Shown here: positions 57,182 through 64,000 of the stretch, piece by piece
Layout of the letters: each line of letters starts with the position of its first letter
Numbering within the stretch: position 1 is the first letter of the stretch
The notes under the pieces: generated by a model
What the model was told of the DNA's origin: nothing
The model's input: the letters and a program-made list of their open reading frames with translations, nothing else
The model's database searches: none
Translations under genes and position numbers: made by a program
From: TMP-86 sp046347195
Lineage (GTDB): Bacteria > Pseudomonadota > Gammaproteobacteria > Steroidobacterales > Steroidobacteraceae
DNA length: 64,000 bases
Direction of reading: 5' to 3'
NCBI GenBank assembly: GCA_046347195.1
Contig: JAXMGQ010000006.1
Coordinates: forward strand, 62,001-126,000

Positions 57182-59961
57182 TCGACCGCCGCGAGTTCGT
57201 GAAGCTGATGGCTGCGGCGCTGGCGCTGGCGGAAAGCTCCTGCGCGCGCGCGCCGCCCGAAACCCTGGTGCCCTATGCCCATCAGCCCGAGGGCCTCGCA
57301 GCGGGCGATCCGCTGTACTTCGCCACCGCATTGACCCACGGCGGCTATGCGCAAGGCGTGCTGGTGAGGAGCCAGATGGGACGGCCGACCAAGATCGAGG
57401 GCAATCCTCATCATCCGGCGAGCCTGGGCAGCACCGGCCCGATCGAGCAAGGCCGGATCCTGGAGCTGTGGGATCCGCAGCGTTCACGCGCCTGCCGCCA
57501 GGGACGGCAGATCGTCGGGTGGGATCGCACCGTCGCCGAGCTGCGTTCCCGGGCGCAACGCTGGCGGGCGATGAAAGGACGCGGTGTGGGTGTACTGATG
57601 AACGCCTCGAGCTCTCCCACCTTGCGGCGGATGATGGATGCATTGACCCACCGCTATCCTGAGATGCGCGTCTACATCCACGAACCCTTCGATCGCGAAG
57701 CCACCTACCGGGCGACGCGCTCCGCCTTCGGGCGGGTGCTCGAGCCGGTCTACCGCTTCGACCGGGCGAGGATCATCGTCAGTCTCGACGCCGACTTTCT
57801 AGCAAGCCTTCCCGGGCATGTGCGCTACGCACGTGACTTCGCCGACGGCCGCCGACCCGAGTCCGGCGCCATGTCACGCCACTATGCCGCCGAATGCACC
57901 CCGACGCTGACGGGCATCTCCTCGGACCATCATCTGGCGCTGCGGCCCGCCGAACTGCGCAGGCTCGCAAGCGTGCTGCAGGATTGCCTCCGCAACGGCG
58001 CGCAGCCCGAAGGTCCTTGGTTGCGGGCGCTGGTCGCAGACCTTGAAGCGTACCGCGGCGACTCGCTGCTGCTGGCGGGGGACGCGCAGCCGCCGGAGCT
58101 GCACGAGCTGGTGTATGCGTTGAATGAGATGCTGGGCAATGTCGGCCGCACGCTGCAGTTCATCGAACCGGTGTGCGGCCCCGCCTGGGACAGCGGAAGT
58201 CTCGAGGATCTGGTGGCCGATCTGCGTTCGCACCGGCTGGCCACGCTGCTGATCCTGGGTGGCAATCCGCTGTACTGCGCGCCGGCCTCGCTCGGGTTGC
58301 AGGCCGCGCTCGAGCTGGTGCCCGATGTCTGGCATCACGGATTGTACGAGGATGAAACCGCTGCTTGCGCCACCTGGCACATTCCGGCCGCGCACGAGCT
58401 CGAGACCTGGGGCGATGCGCTGGCCTTCGATGGCACGGCCTCGTTGCAGCAACCGCTGATCGAGCCGCTGTACGCAGGACACAGTGTGCTGGAGATTCTC
58501 GGTGCGCTGCTGCCGAGCCTGGTGCTGGAACCCTATGCGCTGGTTCGCGAAACCTGGAGCGCGCGCTGGGCGGGGGAGATGGAAGAGCGCTGGCGCGAGG
58601 CCCTGCACCTCGGTGTGGTACCGGATACGGCGCGTCCGGCGGTGAACGTGTCCGCAAAGGCTGCCGCTGCCGCTTCGAGCGCGGATCATCTCGTGCCGCC
58701 GGCACAGTCGACGCTGGACCGCGTAGAGTTGCTGATCAGGCCCGACGCACATCTGTGGGATGGCCGCTACGCGCCGAATGCGTGGCTGCAGGAATTGCCG
58801 CGGCCCGTCACGCAGCTCACCTGGGGCAATGCCGCGCTGATGCATTCCTCGCTGGCCGAACGACTGGGCGTTGGCGCAGGCGACCTCGTCGAACTTTCCA
58901 TGGGAGGGCGGGCACTGGTGTTCCCGGTCTCCGTCGTCGCGCGTCACGCACGGGACTCGATCACCCTGCACGCCGGTGGCGGGCGACGGCACGCCGGTCC
59001 TGTGGGAACCGGGATCGGCCATGACGTGGCGCCGCTGCAGGCCTCATCGCTCACTTGGCAGACCACGACGGTCACCGCGCGCAAGGCTGCCGGCCATGCG
59101 CCGCTGGCCACGGTGCAGTTGCATCACCGCATGGAAGGCCGGGACATCGTGCGCGTTGGGTCCTTCGATGCGCTTGCACAGCAGCGCTCCGTTGGCGATC
59201 CGCCGCACACCGCGCCCTCGCTGTATCCGCCCCGCGCGCCGGCCGAGTACGCCTGGGGCATGGTGATCGACCTCACCGCGTGCATCGGCTGCAATGCCTG
59301 CACCATCGCCTGTCAGGCCGAGAACAACATTCCCACTGTCGGCCGCAACGAAGTGCTGCGCGGCCGCGAGATGCACTGGATCCGCATCGACCAATACGAG
59401 GATGAGTCAGCCGGCACGGCGCGCATGCATTTCCAGCCCGTGCCCTGCATGCAGTGCGAGCACGCGCCCTGCGAGCTGGTATGCCCGGTGGAAGCCTCGG
59501 TGCACGACCCGGAAGGCATCAACGTGCAGGTGTACAACCGCTGCGTCGGCACGCGCTTCTGCTCCAACAACTGTCCGTACAAGGTGCGGCGCTTCAACTT
59601 CCTGCAGTACTCGCAGGACGACCCGGCGCTGGCCGCGCAGCGCAATCCGCAGGTGACCGTGCGCATGCGCGGCGTGATGGAGAAATGCAACTACTGCCTG
59701 CAGCGCGTCGTGCGCGCGCGCATCGCCGCGGACAAGGAAGGGCGGCGCGTGGCCGACGGTGAGGTGCTCACCGCCTGCCAGGCCGTGTGCCCGACCCGCG
59801 CCATCACCTTCGGCGACCTGAACGATCCTGGCAGCGCGCTCAATGACGCAAGGAACTCCGCGCGTCACTACACCCTGCTCGAGGAACTCAACACCCGGCC
59901 GCGGACCACGTATCTCGCGAAGATCACCAATGCCCGCTCGGAGTCGGAAGATCGCACATGA
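57169..59961 (+). CDS. actB: Alternative complex III subunit ActB (molybdopterin-fold plus iron-sulfur subunit)
   Basis: 930 residues. The N-terminal RREFVKLMAAALALAESSC is a twin-arginine-like signal. Residues to about 680 form a molybdoenzyme-like fold, known in this complex to lack a cofactor. The C-terminal part has four cysteine clusters: CIGCNACTIAC, CMQCEHAPCELVC, GTRFCSNNCPY and CNYC ... CQAVCPTRAI, for three [4Fe-4S] and one [3Fe-4S] or similar centres. It is on the periplasmic side and linked to ActA and ActC. Start at ATG 57169 puts the twin-arginine signal first; the frame is open further into actA. Overlaps actC by 4 bases. Confidence 0.9.
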   Translation: MSPLIDRREFVKLMAAALALAESSCARAPPETLVPYAHQPEGLAAGDPLYFATALTHGGYAQGVLVRSQMGRPTKIEGNPHHPASLGSTGPIEQGRILELWDPQRSRACRQGRQIVGWDRTVAELRSRAQRWRAMKGRGVGVLMNASSSPTLRRMMDALTHRYPEMRVYIHEPFDREATYRATRSAFGRVLEPVYRFDRARIIVSLDADFLASLPGHVRYARDFADGRRPESGAMSRHYAAECTPTLTGISSDHHLALRPAELRRLASVLQDCLRNGAQPEGPWLRALVADLEAYRGDSLLLAGDAQPPELHELVYALNEMLGNVGRTLQFIEPVCGPAWDSGSLEDLVADLRSHRLATLLILGGNPLYCAPASLGLQAALELVPDVWHHGLYEDETAACATWHIPAAHELETWGDALAFDGTASLQQPLIEPLYAGHSVLEILGALLPSLVLEPYALVRETWSARWAGEMEERWREALHLGVVPDTARPAVNVSAKAAAAASSADHLVPPAQSTLDRVELLIRPDAHLWDGRYAPNAWLQELPRPVTQLTWGNAALMHSSLAERLGVGAGDLVELSMGGRALVFPVSVVARHARDSITLHAGGGRRHAGPVGTGIGHDVAPLQASSLTWQTTTVTARKAAGHAPLATVQLHHRMEGRDIVRVGSFDALAQQRSVGDPPHTAPSLYPPRAPAEYAWGMVIDLTACIGCNACTIACQAENNIPTVGRNEVLRGREMHWIRIDQYEDESAGTARMHFQPVPCMQCEHAPCELVCPVEASVHDPEGINVQVYNRCVGTRFCSNNCPYKVRRFNFLQYSQDDPALAAQRNPQVTVRMRGVMEKCNYCLQRVVRARIAADKEGRRVADGEVLTACQAVCPTRAITFGDLNDPGSALNDARNSARHYTLLEELNTRPRTTYLAKITNARSESEDRT

Positions 59962-61328
59962 TGGCGGAGGGCGCCGGTTCCCTGCAGCCTTCGGCGTCGC
60001 GCCAGTCGCCGGGCTACGCATACGGGTCGATCACCGACAAGATCTCCGACATCGTGCTCTCGCGTCCCAGCGGCGTCCGCTTCTGGACCGCGCTGGCCGT
60101 GACCGGGGCGTTCAGCGTGTTGTTCGTGGTCGCGATCTGCTACCTGTTCGCGACCGGCGTGGGCATCTGGGGAGTCAATCAACCCGTCGCCTGGGCCTTC
60201 GCGCTCACCAACTTCGTCTGGTGGGTGGGTATCGGCCACGCCGGCACGTTCATCTCGGCGATCCTGCTGCTGGTCCGGCAGAAATGGCGGACCTCGATCA
60301 ACCGGTTCGCCGAGGCGATGACCATTTTTGCCATCGTGATGGCCGGGCTCATGCCGATCCTGCACCTCGGACGCCCGTGGTTCTTCTACTGGCTGGTGCC
60401 GTACCCCAACATCATGAACCTCTGGCCGCAATGGCGCAGTCCCCTGGTGTGGGACATCTTCGCCATCTCGACCTACATCATCGTCTCCATCCTGTTCTGG
60501 TACATGGGGCTGCTGCCGGACCTTGCGACGTTGCGCGATCGCGCCGGCAAGCACTGGCAGCGGGTGGCTTATGGTCTCGCGGCGCTGGGCTGGCGCGGGG
60601 ATGCGCGGCACTGGCATCGCTACGACTCGGCCTACCTGCTGATGGCGGGACTGGCCACCCCGCTGGTGATCTCGGTGCACAGCGTCGTGTCGCTGGACTT
60701 CTCCATCGCCGGCGTGCCCGGCTGGCACTCGACCATCTTCCCGCCGTACTTCGTGGCGGGTGCGCTGTTCTCGGGATTCGCCATGGCACTGACCCTCGCC
60801 ATTCCCTTGCGCCATGTATTCCGGCTGCACGAGTTCATCACCGCGCGGCACCTCGACAACATGGCGAAGCTGATGCTCGCCTGCGGACTGGTGGTTGCCT
60901 ACAGCTACCTCGTGGAAGTCTGGACGGCGTTCTACAGTGGCGACCGTTTCGAGATCTTCACCACCCGCAACCGCGCCTTCGGTCCCGAAGCCTGGCTGTA
61001 CTGGTGCGTCCTGGCCTTCAACGTGGTGATCCCGCAGGCGCTGTGGTGGCGCCGTGTGCGGCACAGCCCGATCGTCCTGTTCCTCATCGCCATCGTCATC
61101 AACGCCGGGATGTGGATGGAGCGGTTCATGATCATCGTGGTCAGCCTGCAGCGCGACTTCCTGCCCTCGAGCTGGGGCCACTTCGTGCCCACGTTCTGGG
61201 ACTGGGCCACGCTCGCCGGTTCACTCGGCACGTTCGCGCTGCTGTTCCTGCTGTTCGTGCGGTTCCTGCCGGCCATCTCGATGTCCGAAATGCGCAAGCT
61301 CGAGAAGCAATCGGGAGCGGCGCGATGA
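59958..61328 (+). CDS. actC: Alternative complex III subunit ActC (NrfD/PsrC-like, quinol-binding)
   Basis: 456 residues with about ten transmembrane helices of the NrfD type. Blocks include WGVNQPVAWAFALTNFVWWVGIGHAGT near the first quinol-binding helix, MPILHLGRPWFFYWLVPYPN, VVSLDFSIAGVPGWHSTIFPPYF and MWMERFMIIVVSL. ActC is the proposed quinol-oxidising subunit of complex III in the cytoplasmic membrane. The start ATGATG overlaps the actB stop; the stop overlaps the actD ATG. Confidence 0.92.
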   Translation: MMAEGAGSLQPSASRQSPGYAYGSITDKISDIVLSRPSGVRFWTALAVTGAFSVLFVVAICYLFATGVGIWGVNQPVAWAFALTNFVWWVGIGHAGTFISAILLLVRQKWRTSINRFAEAMTIFAIVMAGLMPILHLGRPWFFYWLVPYPNIMNLWPQWRSPLVWDIFAISTYIIVSILFWYMGLLPDLATLRDRAGKHWQRVAYGLAALGWRGDARHWHRYDSAYLLMAGLATPLVISVHSVVSLDFSIAGVPGWHSTIFPPYFVAGALFSGFAMALTLAIPLRHVFRLHEFITARHLDNMAKLMLACGLVVAYSYLVEVWTAFYSGDRFEIFTTRNRAFGPEAWLYWCVLAFNVVIPQALWWRRVRHSPIVLFLIAIVINAGMWMERFMIIVVSLQRDFLPSSWGHFVPTFWDWATLAGSLGTFALLFLLFVRFLPAISMSEMRKLEKQSGAAR

Positions 61329-61882
61329 AGCCTGGCTGCTATGGCCTGCTCGCCGAATTGCCGACGGCCGACGCGCTGCTCGAGGCGGTGCGCCGGGCGC
61401 GTGCGGCCGGCTACCGCGATGTCGAGGCCTATACCCCGTTCTCCGTCGACGGCCTGGCCGAGGCGTTGCAGTTGCCGCCCAGCCGGGTACCGCTGATCAC
61501 GCTGGCGGGAGGGCTGGTGGGCGGAGTGGGCGCCTTCTTCCTGCAGTGGTACAGCGCCGTGATCGACTATCCCATCGACTCCGGTGGACGGCCGCTCAAC
61601 AGCTGGCCGGCGTTCATCCCGGCGACCTTCGAGCTCGCGGTGCTGGGCGCGGCGCTGGCCGCCTTCGTCGGTTTGCTGATCATGAACGGACTGCCGCGAC
61701 TGCGTCATCCGCTGTTCGAGGTGGAAGAGTTTCATCTCGCATCGCGCAGCCGCTTCTTTCTTTGCATCCGCGGCAGCGATCCGGCATTCACACCCCAGGG
61801 CACGCGCGAACACCTGCTTGCCTGCTCGCCGGTGCAGGTATTCACCGTTCCCTGGCTGGCGGAGTCCGACCATGAGCGCTGA
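61325..61882 (+). CDS. actD: Alternative complex III subunit ActD (DUF3341)
   Basis: 185 residues. The N-terminal domain begins YGLLAELPTADALLEAVRRAR and YRDVEAYTPFSVDGLAEAL, then two transmembrane helices (LITLAGGLVGGVGAFFLQWY and ELAVLGAALAAFVGLLIM), and the DUF3341 motif region with GGRPLNSWPAFIPATFE between them. ActD is a membrane subunit of the complex. Start in the actC stop; end overlaps actE by 11 bases. Confidence 0.9.
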   Translation: MKPGCYGLLAELPTADALLEAVRRARAAGYRDVEAYTPFSVDGLAEALQLPPSRVPLITLAGGLVGGVGAFFLQWYSAVIDYPIDSGGRPLNSWPAFIPATFELAVLGAALAAFVGLLIMNGLPRLRHPLFEVEEFHLASRSRFFLCIRGSDPAFTPQGTREHLLACSPVQVFTVPWLAESDHER

Positions 61883-62489
61883 GCCCACCGTGTCAAAGCC
61901 GCGGGCAACCACGCTCGGGATCGGATCCGTTCTTTTGGCGCTGTGCTGCCTGCAGGGTTGCGAGCAGACCATGAAGAACATGTACCACCAGGACCGGTAT
62001 GCACCGCTGGCCGCGAGTACCCTGTGGAAGGATGGCCGCTCCGCGCGGCCCCTGGTGCCAGGCACCGTCCCCTGCGCCGCAGGCGTCGCCGCGGAGACTT
62101 CGAGCGGCCGGCGCGGCGAGCGCCCGCTGCAGCAGGGCGGCCCCGATGCAGGTAATCCTTCGACATTGCAGCGCGGCCAGGAGCGCTACGCCATCTTCTG
62201 CGTCCCCTGTCACGGCGCATCCGGCGAGGGCAATGGCTACATCGTGCAGCGAGGCTTTCCTGCGCCGCCCAGCTACCACATCGAGCGGCTGCGATCGGCG
62301 GCGGATGCCTATCTGTACGAGGTGATCTCGAACGGCCACGGCGTGATGTACGGCTATGGCGATCGGCTAGACGAGCAGGACCGATGGGCCGTCATTGCTT
62401 ATCTGCGCGCGCTGCAGCGTTCCAACCCGGCACCAGTGCAGGATGCGCCGCGGCCGCAGCGGCCCGGCAGTGCGGGTGCGCTGCCATGA
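61872..62489 (+). CDS. actE: Alternative complex III subunit ActE, monoheme cytochrome c lipoprotein
   Basis: 205 residues. Lipoprotein signal SVLLALCCLQGC (Cys near 30). The early block MKNMYHQDRYAPL is typical of ActE. One heme site, IFCVPCHGASGEGNG near residue 112, with the likely axial Met in GHGVMYGYGDRL. It presumably passes electrons to the next cytochrome or oxidase on the periplasmic side. Overlaps actD by 11 and actF by 4 bases. Confidence 0.9.
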   Translation: MSAEPTVSKPRATTLGIGSVLLALCCLQGCEQTMKNMYHQDRYAPLAASTLWKDGRSARPLVPGTVPCAAGVAAETSSGRRGERPLQQGGPDAGNPSTLQRGQERYAIFCVPCHGASGEGNGYIVQRGFPAPPSYHIERLRSAADAYLYEVISNGHGVMYGYGDRLDEQDRWAVIAYLRALQRSNPAPVQDAPRPQRPGSAGALP

Positions 62490-63511
62490 GCCCGCGGATG
62501 CTCGGCTCCTGGCTCGCGGCGTGGATCTATTTCCTCGACGTCTCGCTCGGTTCGCTGGCGGTGCTGCTGATGCACCGGCTCACCGGTGGCGTCTGGATCC
62601 TGCCGATCGAACGATATCTCCGGGCGGCGCTCGTGCCCCTGCCGTTGCTCTCGATCCTGTTCGTTCCGGTGCTGTTCGCTTCGTTCCACCTGTTCCCGTG
62701 GTCGACGCAGACCGCGCCAGGCGGCCCAATGAGCTTCAAGACGGCGTACCTCGCAGCAGGGCCGTTCATCGCGCGCTCGCTGATCGCGCTGGCGGCCTGG
62801 TGCCTGCTCGCATGGAGGCTGCGAGGGCGCCGCGCGCCAGGGGCAGGCCTCTGCGCCGCAGGCCTCATCGTGATCGCGCTGAGCGTCACCTGGTCGGCGG
62901 TGGACTGGATCGGCTCGCTCGAGCCGCAGTGGTCCTCCAGCATCCTCGGCCTGGTCGACATCACCGCGCAGGGACTCGCGGCCGTCGCCTTCGTCACACT
63001 GTGCCTGACCTGGCGCCGGACCCCGGAACCGCCGGGCGCGGAGGAATGCGGCGACCTCGGCAACCTGCTGCTCACCTTCGTCATGACCTGGGCGTATCTC
63101 GCCTTCGTGCAGTTCCTGATCATCTGGGCGGAAGACCTGCCGCGGGAGACGAATTGGTATCTGCCGCGCGTACAGCAGAGCTGGGTCTATCTGAGCCTGA
63201 TCGTTGTCTGCGGCCAGTTCGCGCTGCCCTTCGCGCTGCTGCTGTTCCGCCGCCTCAAGCGCGATCCGCGCGGGCTGGCTCTCATCGCCGCATTGCTTCT
63301 GCTGGCGCATGCCGGCTATGTGTTCTGGCTGATCGTGCCATCACTGGCACCGCAGGGCTGGAATCTCGCCTGGACCGATCCGGTGGCGCTGGTCTGCATC
63401 GGCGTTCCGTGGGTGTACCTCGTGAGCCGCGACCTGGCCCGCGCCACGCCGGGACCTGGCCTCCCAGCGCCGGACACGTCGCCTCACCCAGGGGCCGTTC
63501 ATGTCCGATGA
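62486..63511 (+). CDS. actF: Alternative complex III subunit ActF (membrane quinol-binding-like)
   Basis: 341 residues with about ten transmembrane helices, a shorter relative of ActC. Landmarks are LGSLAVLLMHRLTGGVWI, the central region LLLTFVMTWAYLAFVQFLIIWAEDLPRE (typical ActF), and LLAHAGYVFWLIVPSL. Together with ActC it makes the membrane core. Overlaps the small protein at 63501 by 11 bases. Confidence 0.9.
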   Translation: MSPRMLGSWLAAWIYFLDVSLGSLAVLLMHRLTGGVWILPIERYLRAALVPLPLLSILFVPVLFASFHLFPWSTQTAPGGPMSFKTAYLAAGPFIARSLIALAAWCLLAWRLRGRRAPGAGLCAAGLIVIALSVTWSAVDWIGSLEPQWSSSILGLVDITAQGLAAVAFVTLCLTWRRTPEPPGAEECGDLGNLLLTFVMTWAYLAFVQFLIIWAEDLPRETNWYLPRVQQSWVYLSLIVVCGQFALPFALLLFRRLKRDPRGLALIAALLLLAHAGYVFWLIVPSLAPQGWNLAWTDPVALVCIGVPWVYLVSRDLARATPGPGLPAPDTSPHPGAVHVR

Positions 63512-63743
63512 GAATACAGCGCGCGATGAGATCAGCCTGGCTCATGTCGCCATCGGCGCTGGGGCGATCGCCGCGGCGATCGCACTATCGCTCCTGGCCG
63601 CCTGGCGCATGATCGTCGGTTTCGGCGGCACGTTGCATGACCCGGCGGTGCAGTTGCCGGAGTTTCCCCCGCCGGCGCTGCAGCGCCAGCCCTTGTCCGA
63701 CCGGCGGGACTACGAGGCGCGCGAAGCGCGGAAGCGGCCATGA
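63501..63743 (+). CDS. Small single-helix membrane protein of the complex III operon
   Basis: 80 residues: a polar N-terminus (DENTARDEISL), one transmembrane helix (VAIGAGAIAAAIALSLLAAW) and a Pro/Gln-rich periplasmic tail ending REARKRP. Position and size suggest a small accessory subunit of alternative complex III or of the following oxidase module, comparable to ActG, but sequence similarity cannot be judged from reading. Overlaps actF by 11 bases and the next gene by 4. Confidence 0.75.
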   Translation: MSDENTARDEISLAHVAIGAGAIAAAIALSLLAAWRMIVGFGGTLHDPAVQLPEFPPPALQRQPLSDRRDYEAREARKRP

Positions 63744-64000
63744 TTCCTTGCGGAGTCGCCAGGACCTGCGCGGCGCTGTTGCTGCTCGCGTCGATGGGTG
63801 CGGCGGCGGCCGATGTCACGGCGAAGGATCTGCAGCAGCGGGTGGGTGTCGATCCCCACGTCGGCGGACAGGTTCCGCTCGAGGCGGCATTTCATGACGA
63901 GCGTGGTGCGTCGCGCACGCTGGGTGAGCTGATGGCGGGCCGGCCTACCATTCTCGCGATGGTGTACTTCGATTGTCCCAATCTCTGCAGCGTTACGCTC
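63740..64000 (+). CDS. SCO1/SenC/PrrC-family copper chaperone (N-terminal part)
   Basis: The 87 visible residues comprise a signal peptide (CAALLLLASMGAAAADV), a VGVDPHVGGQVPLEAAFHD start, and TILAMVYFDCPNLCSVTL with the copper-binding CxxxC motif (CPNLC). The gene runs off the right edge. SCO proteins deliver copper to the CuA site of cytochrome c oxidases, so a caa3-type oxidase is predicted immediately downstream. Confidence 0.9.
   Translation, partial: MIPCGVARTCAALLLLASMGAAAADVTAKDLQQRVGVDPHVGGQVPLEAAFHDERGASRTLGELMAGRPTILAMVYFDCPNLCSVTL

Overview
This is a 64 kb piece of a high-GC proteobacterial chromosome, most likely a gammaproteobacterium near the Xanthomonadales/Steroidobacterales. 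The pointers are the block glyA-nrdR-ribD-ribE-ribBA-ribH-nusB-thiL, a single-chain PurL of about 1,294 residues next to a DUF1820 gene, EttA and a GlyA of gammaproteobacterial type. The species cannot be named from the sequence alone.

Layout. 1-13.7 kb is housekeeping: riboflavin, folate/one-carbon and thiamine genes on the minus strand, a deacetylase-like gene, ettA with a good promoter, a zinc-ribbon protein and purL. 13.7-28.8 kb is mixed: an orphan type VI secretion FHA protein, an intact IS1182-type element that has cost an M49 peptidase its 3' half, a DUF4382 lipoprotein, DUF1134 and EamA genes, an intact ECF sigma factor followed by an anti-sigma gene and a subtilase gene both riddled with frameshifts, a TorF-like porin, a cytochrome lipoprotein coupled to a heme-motif outer-membrane barrel, a DUF885 protein and a GNAT acetyltransferase.

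28.6-46 kb is the accessory region. It starts near tRNA-Arg(TCG) and a decayed antitoxin gene. It continues into an integrase-less integron cassette array of four cassettes with lower GC and three recognisable attC sites. The array is cut off by a degenerate IS66 element. An opine-dehydrogenase-like/3-hydroxyacyl-CoA-dehydrogenase pair and a parDE toxin-antitoxin pair follow. Next comes one 1,053-codon Ig/kelch lipoprotein gene broken by three different insertion sequences (IS66, ISL3, ISAzo13). Removing the three insertions restores its reading frame exactly.

46-54 kb (minus strand) looks like one carbohydrate-oxidation operon: a thiamine-diphosphate enzyme, an enolase-superfamily acid-sugar dehydratase carrying one frameshift, an internally duplicated membrane protein, a gluconate-2-dehydrogenase-type small subunit, a GMC flavoprotein and a GH15 glycosidase.

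54.2-64 kb (plus strand) is a respiratory operon: an FdhF/YdeP-type molybdenum enzyme overlapping directly into alternative complex III (actA pentaheme cytochrome, actB, actC, actD, actE, actF and a small membrane subunit) and then a SCO1/SenC copper chaperone that runs off the window end. This predicts a quinol-to-oxygen chain with a caa3-type oxidase just downstream.
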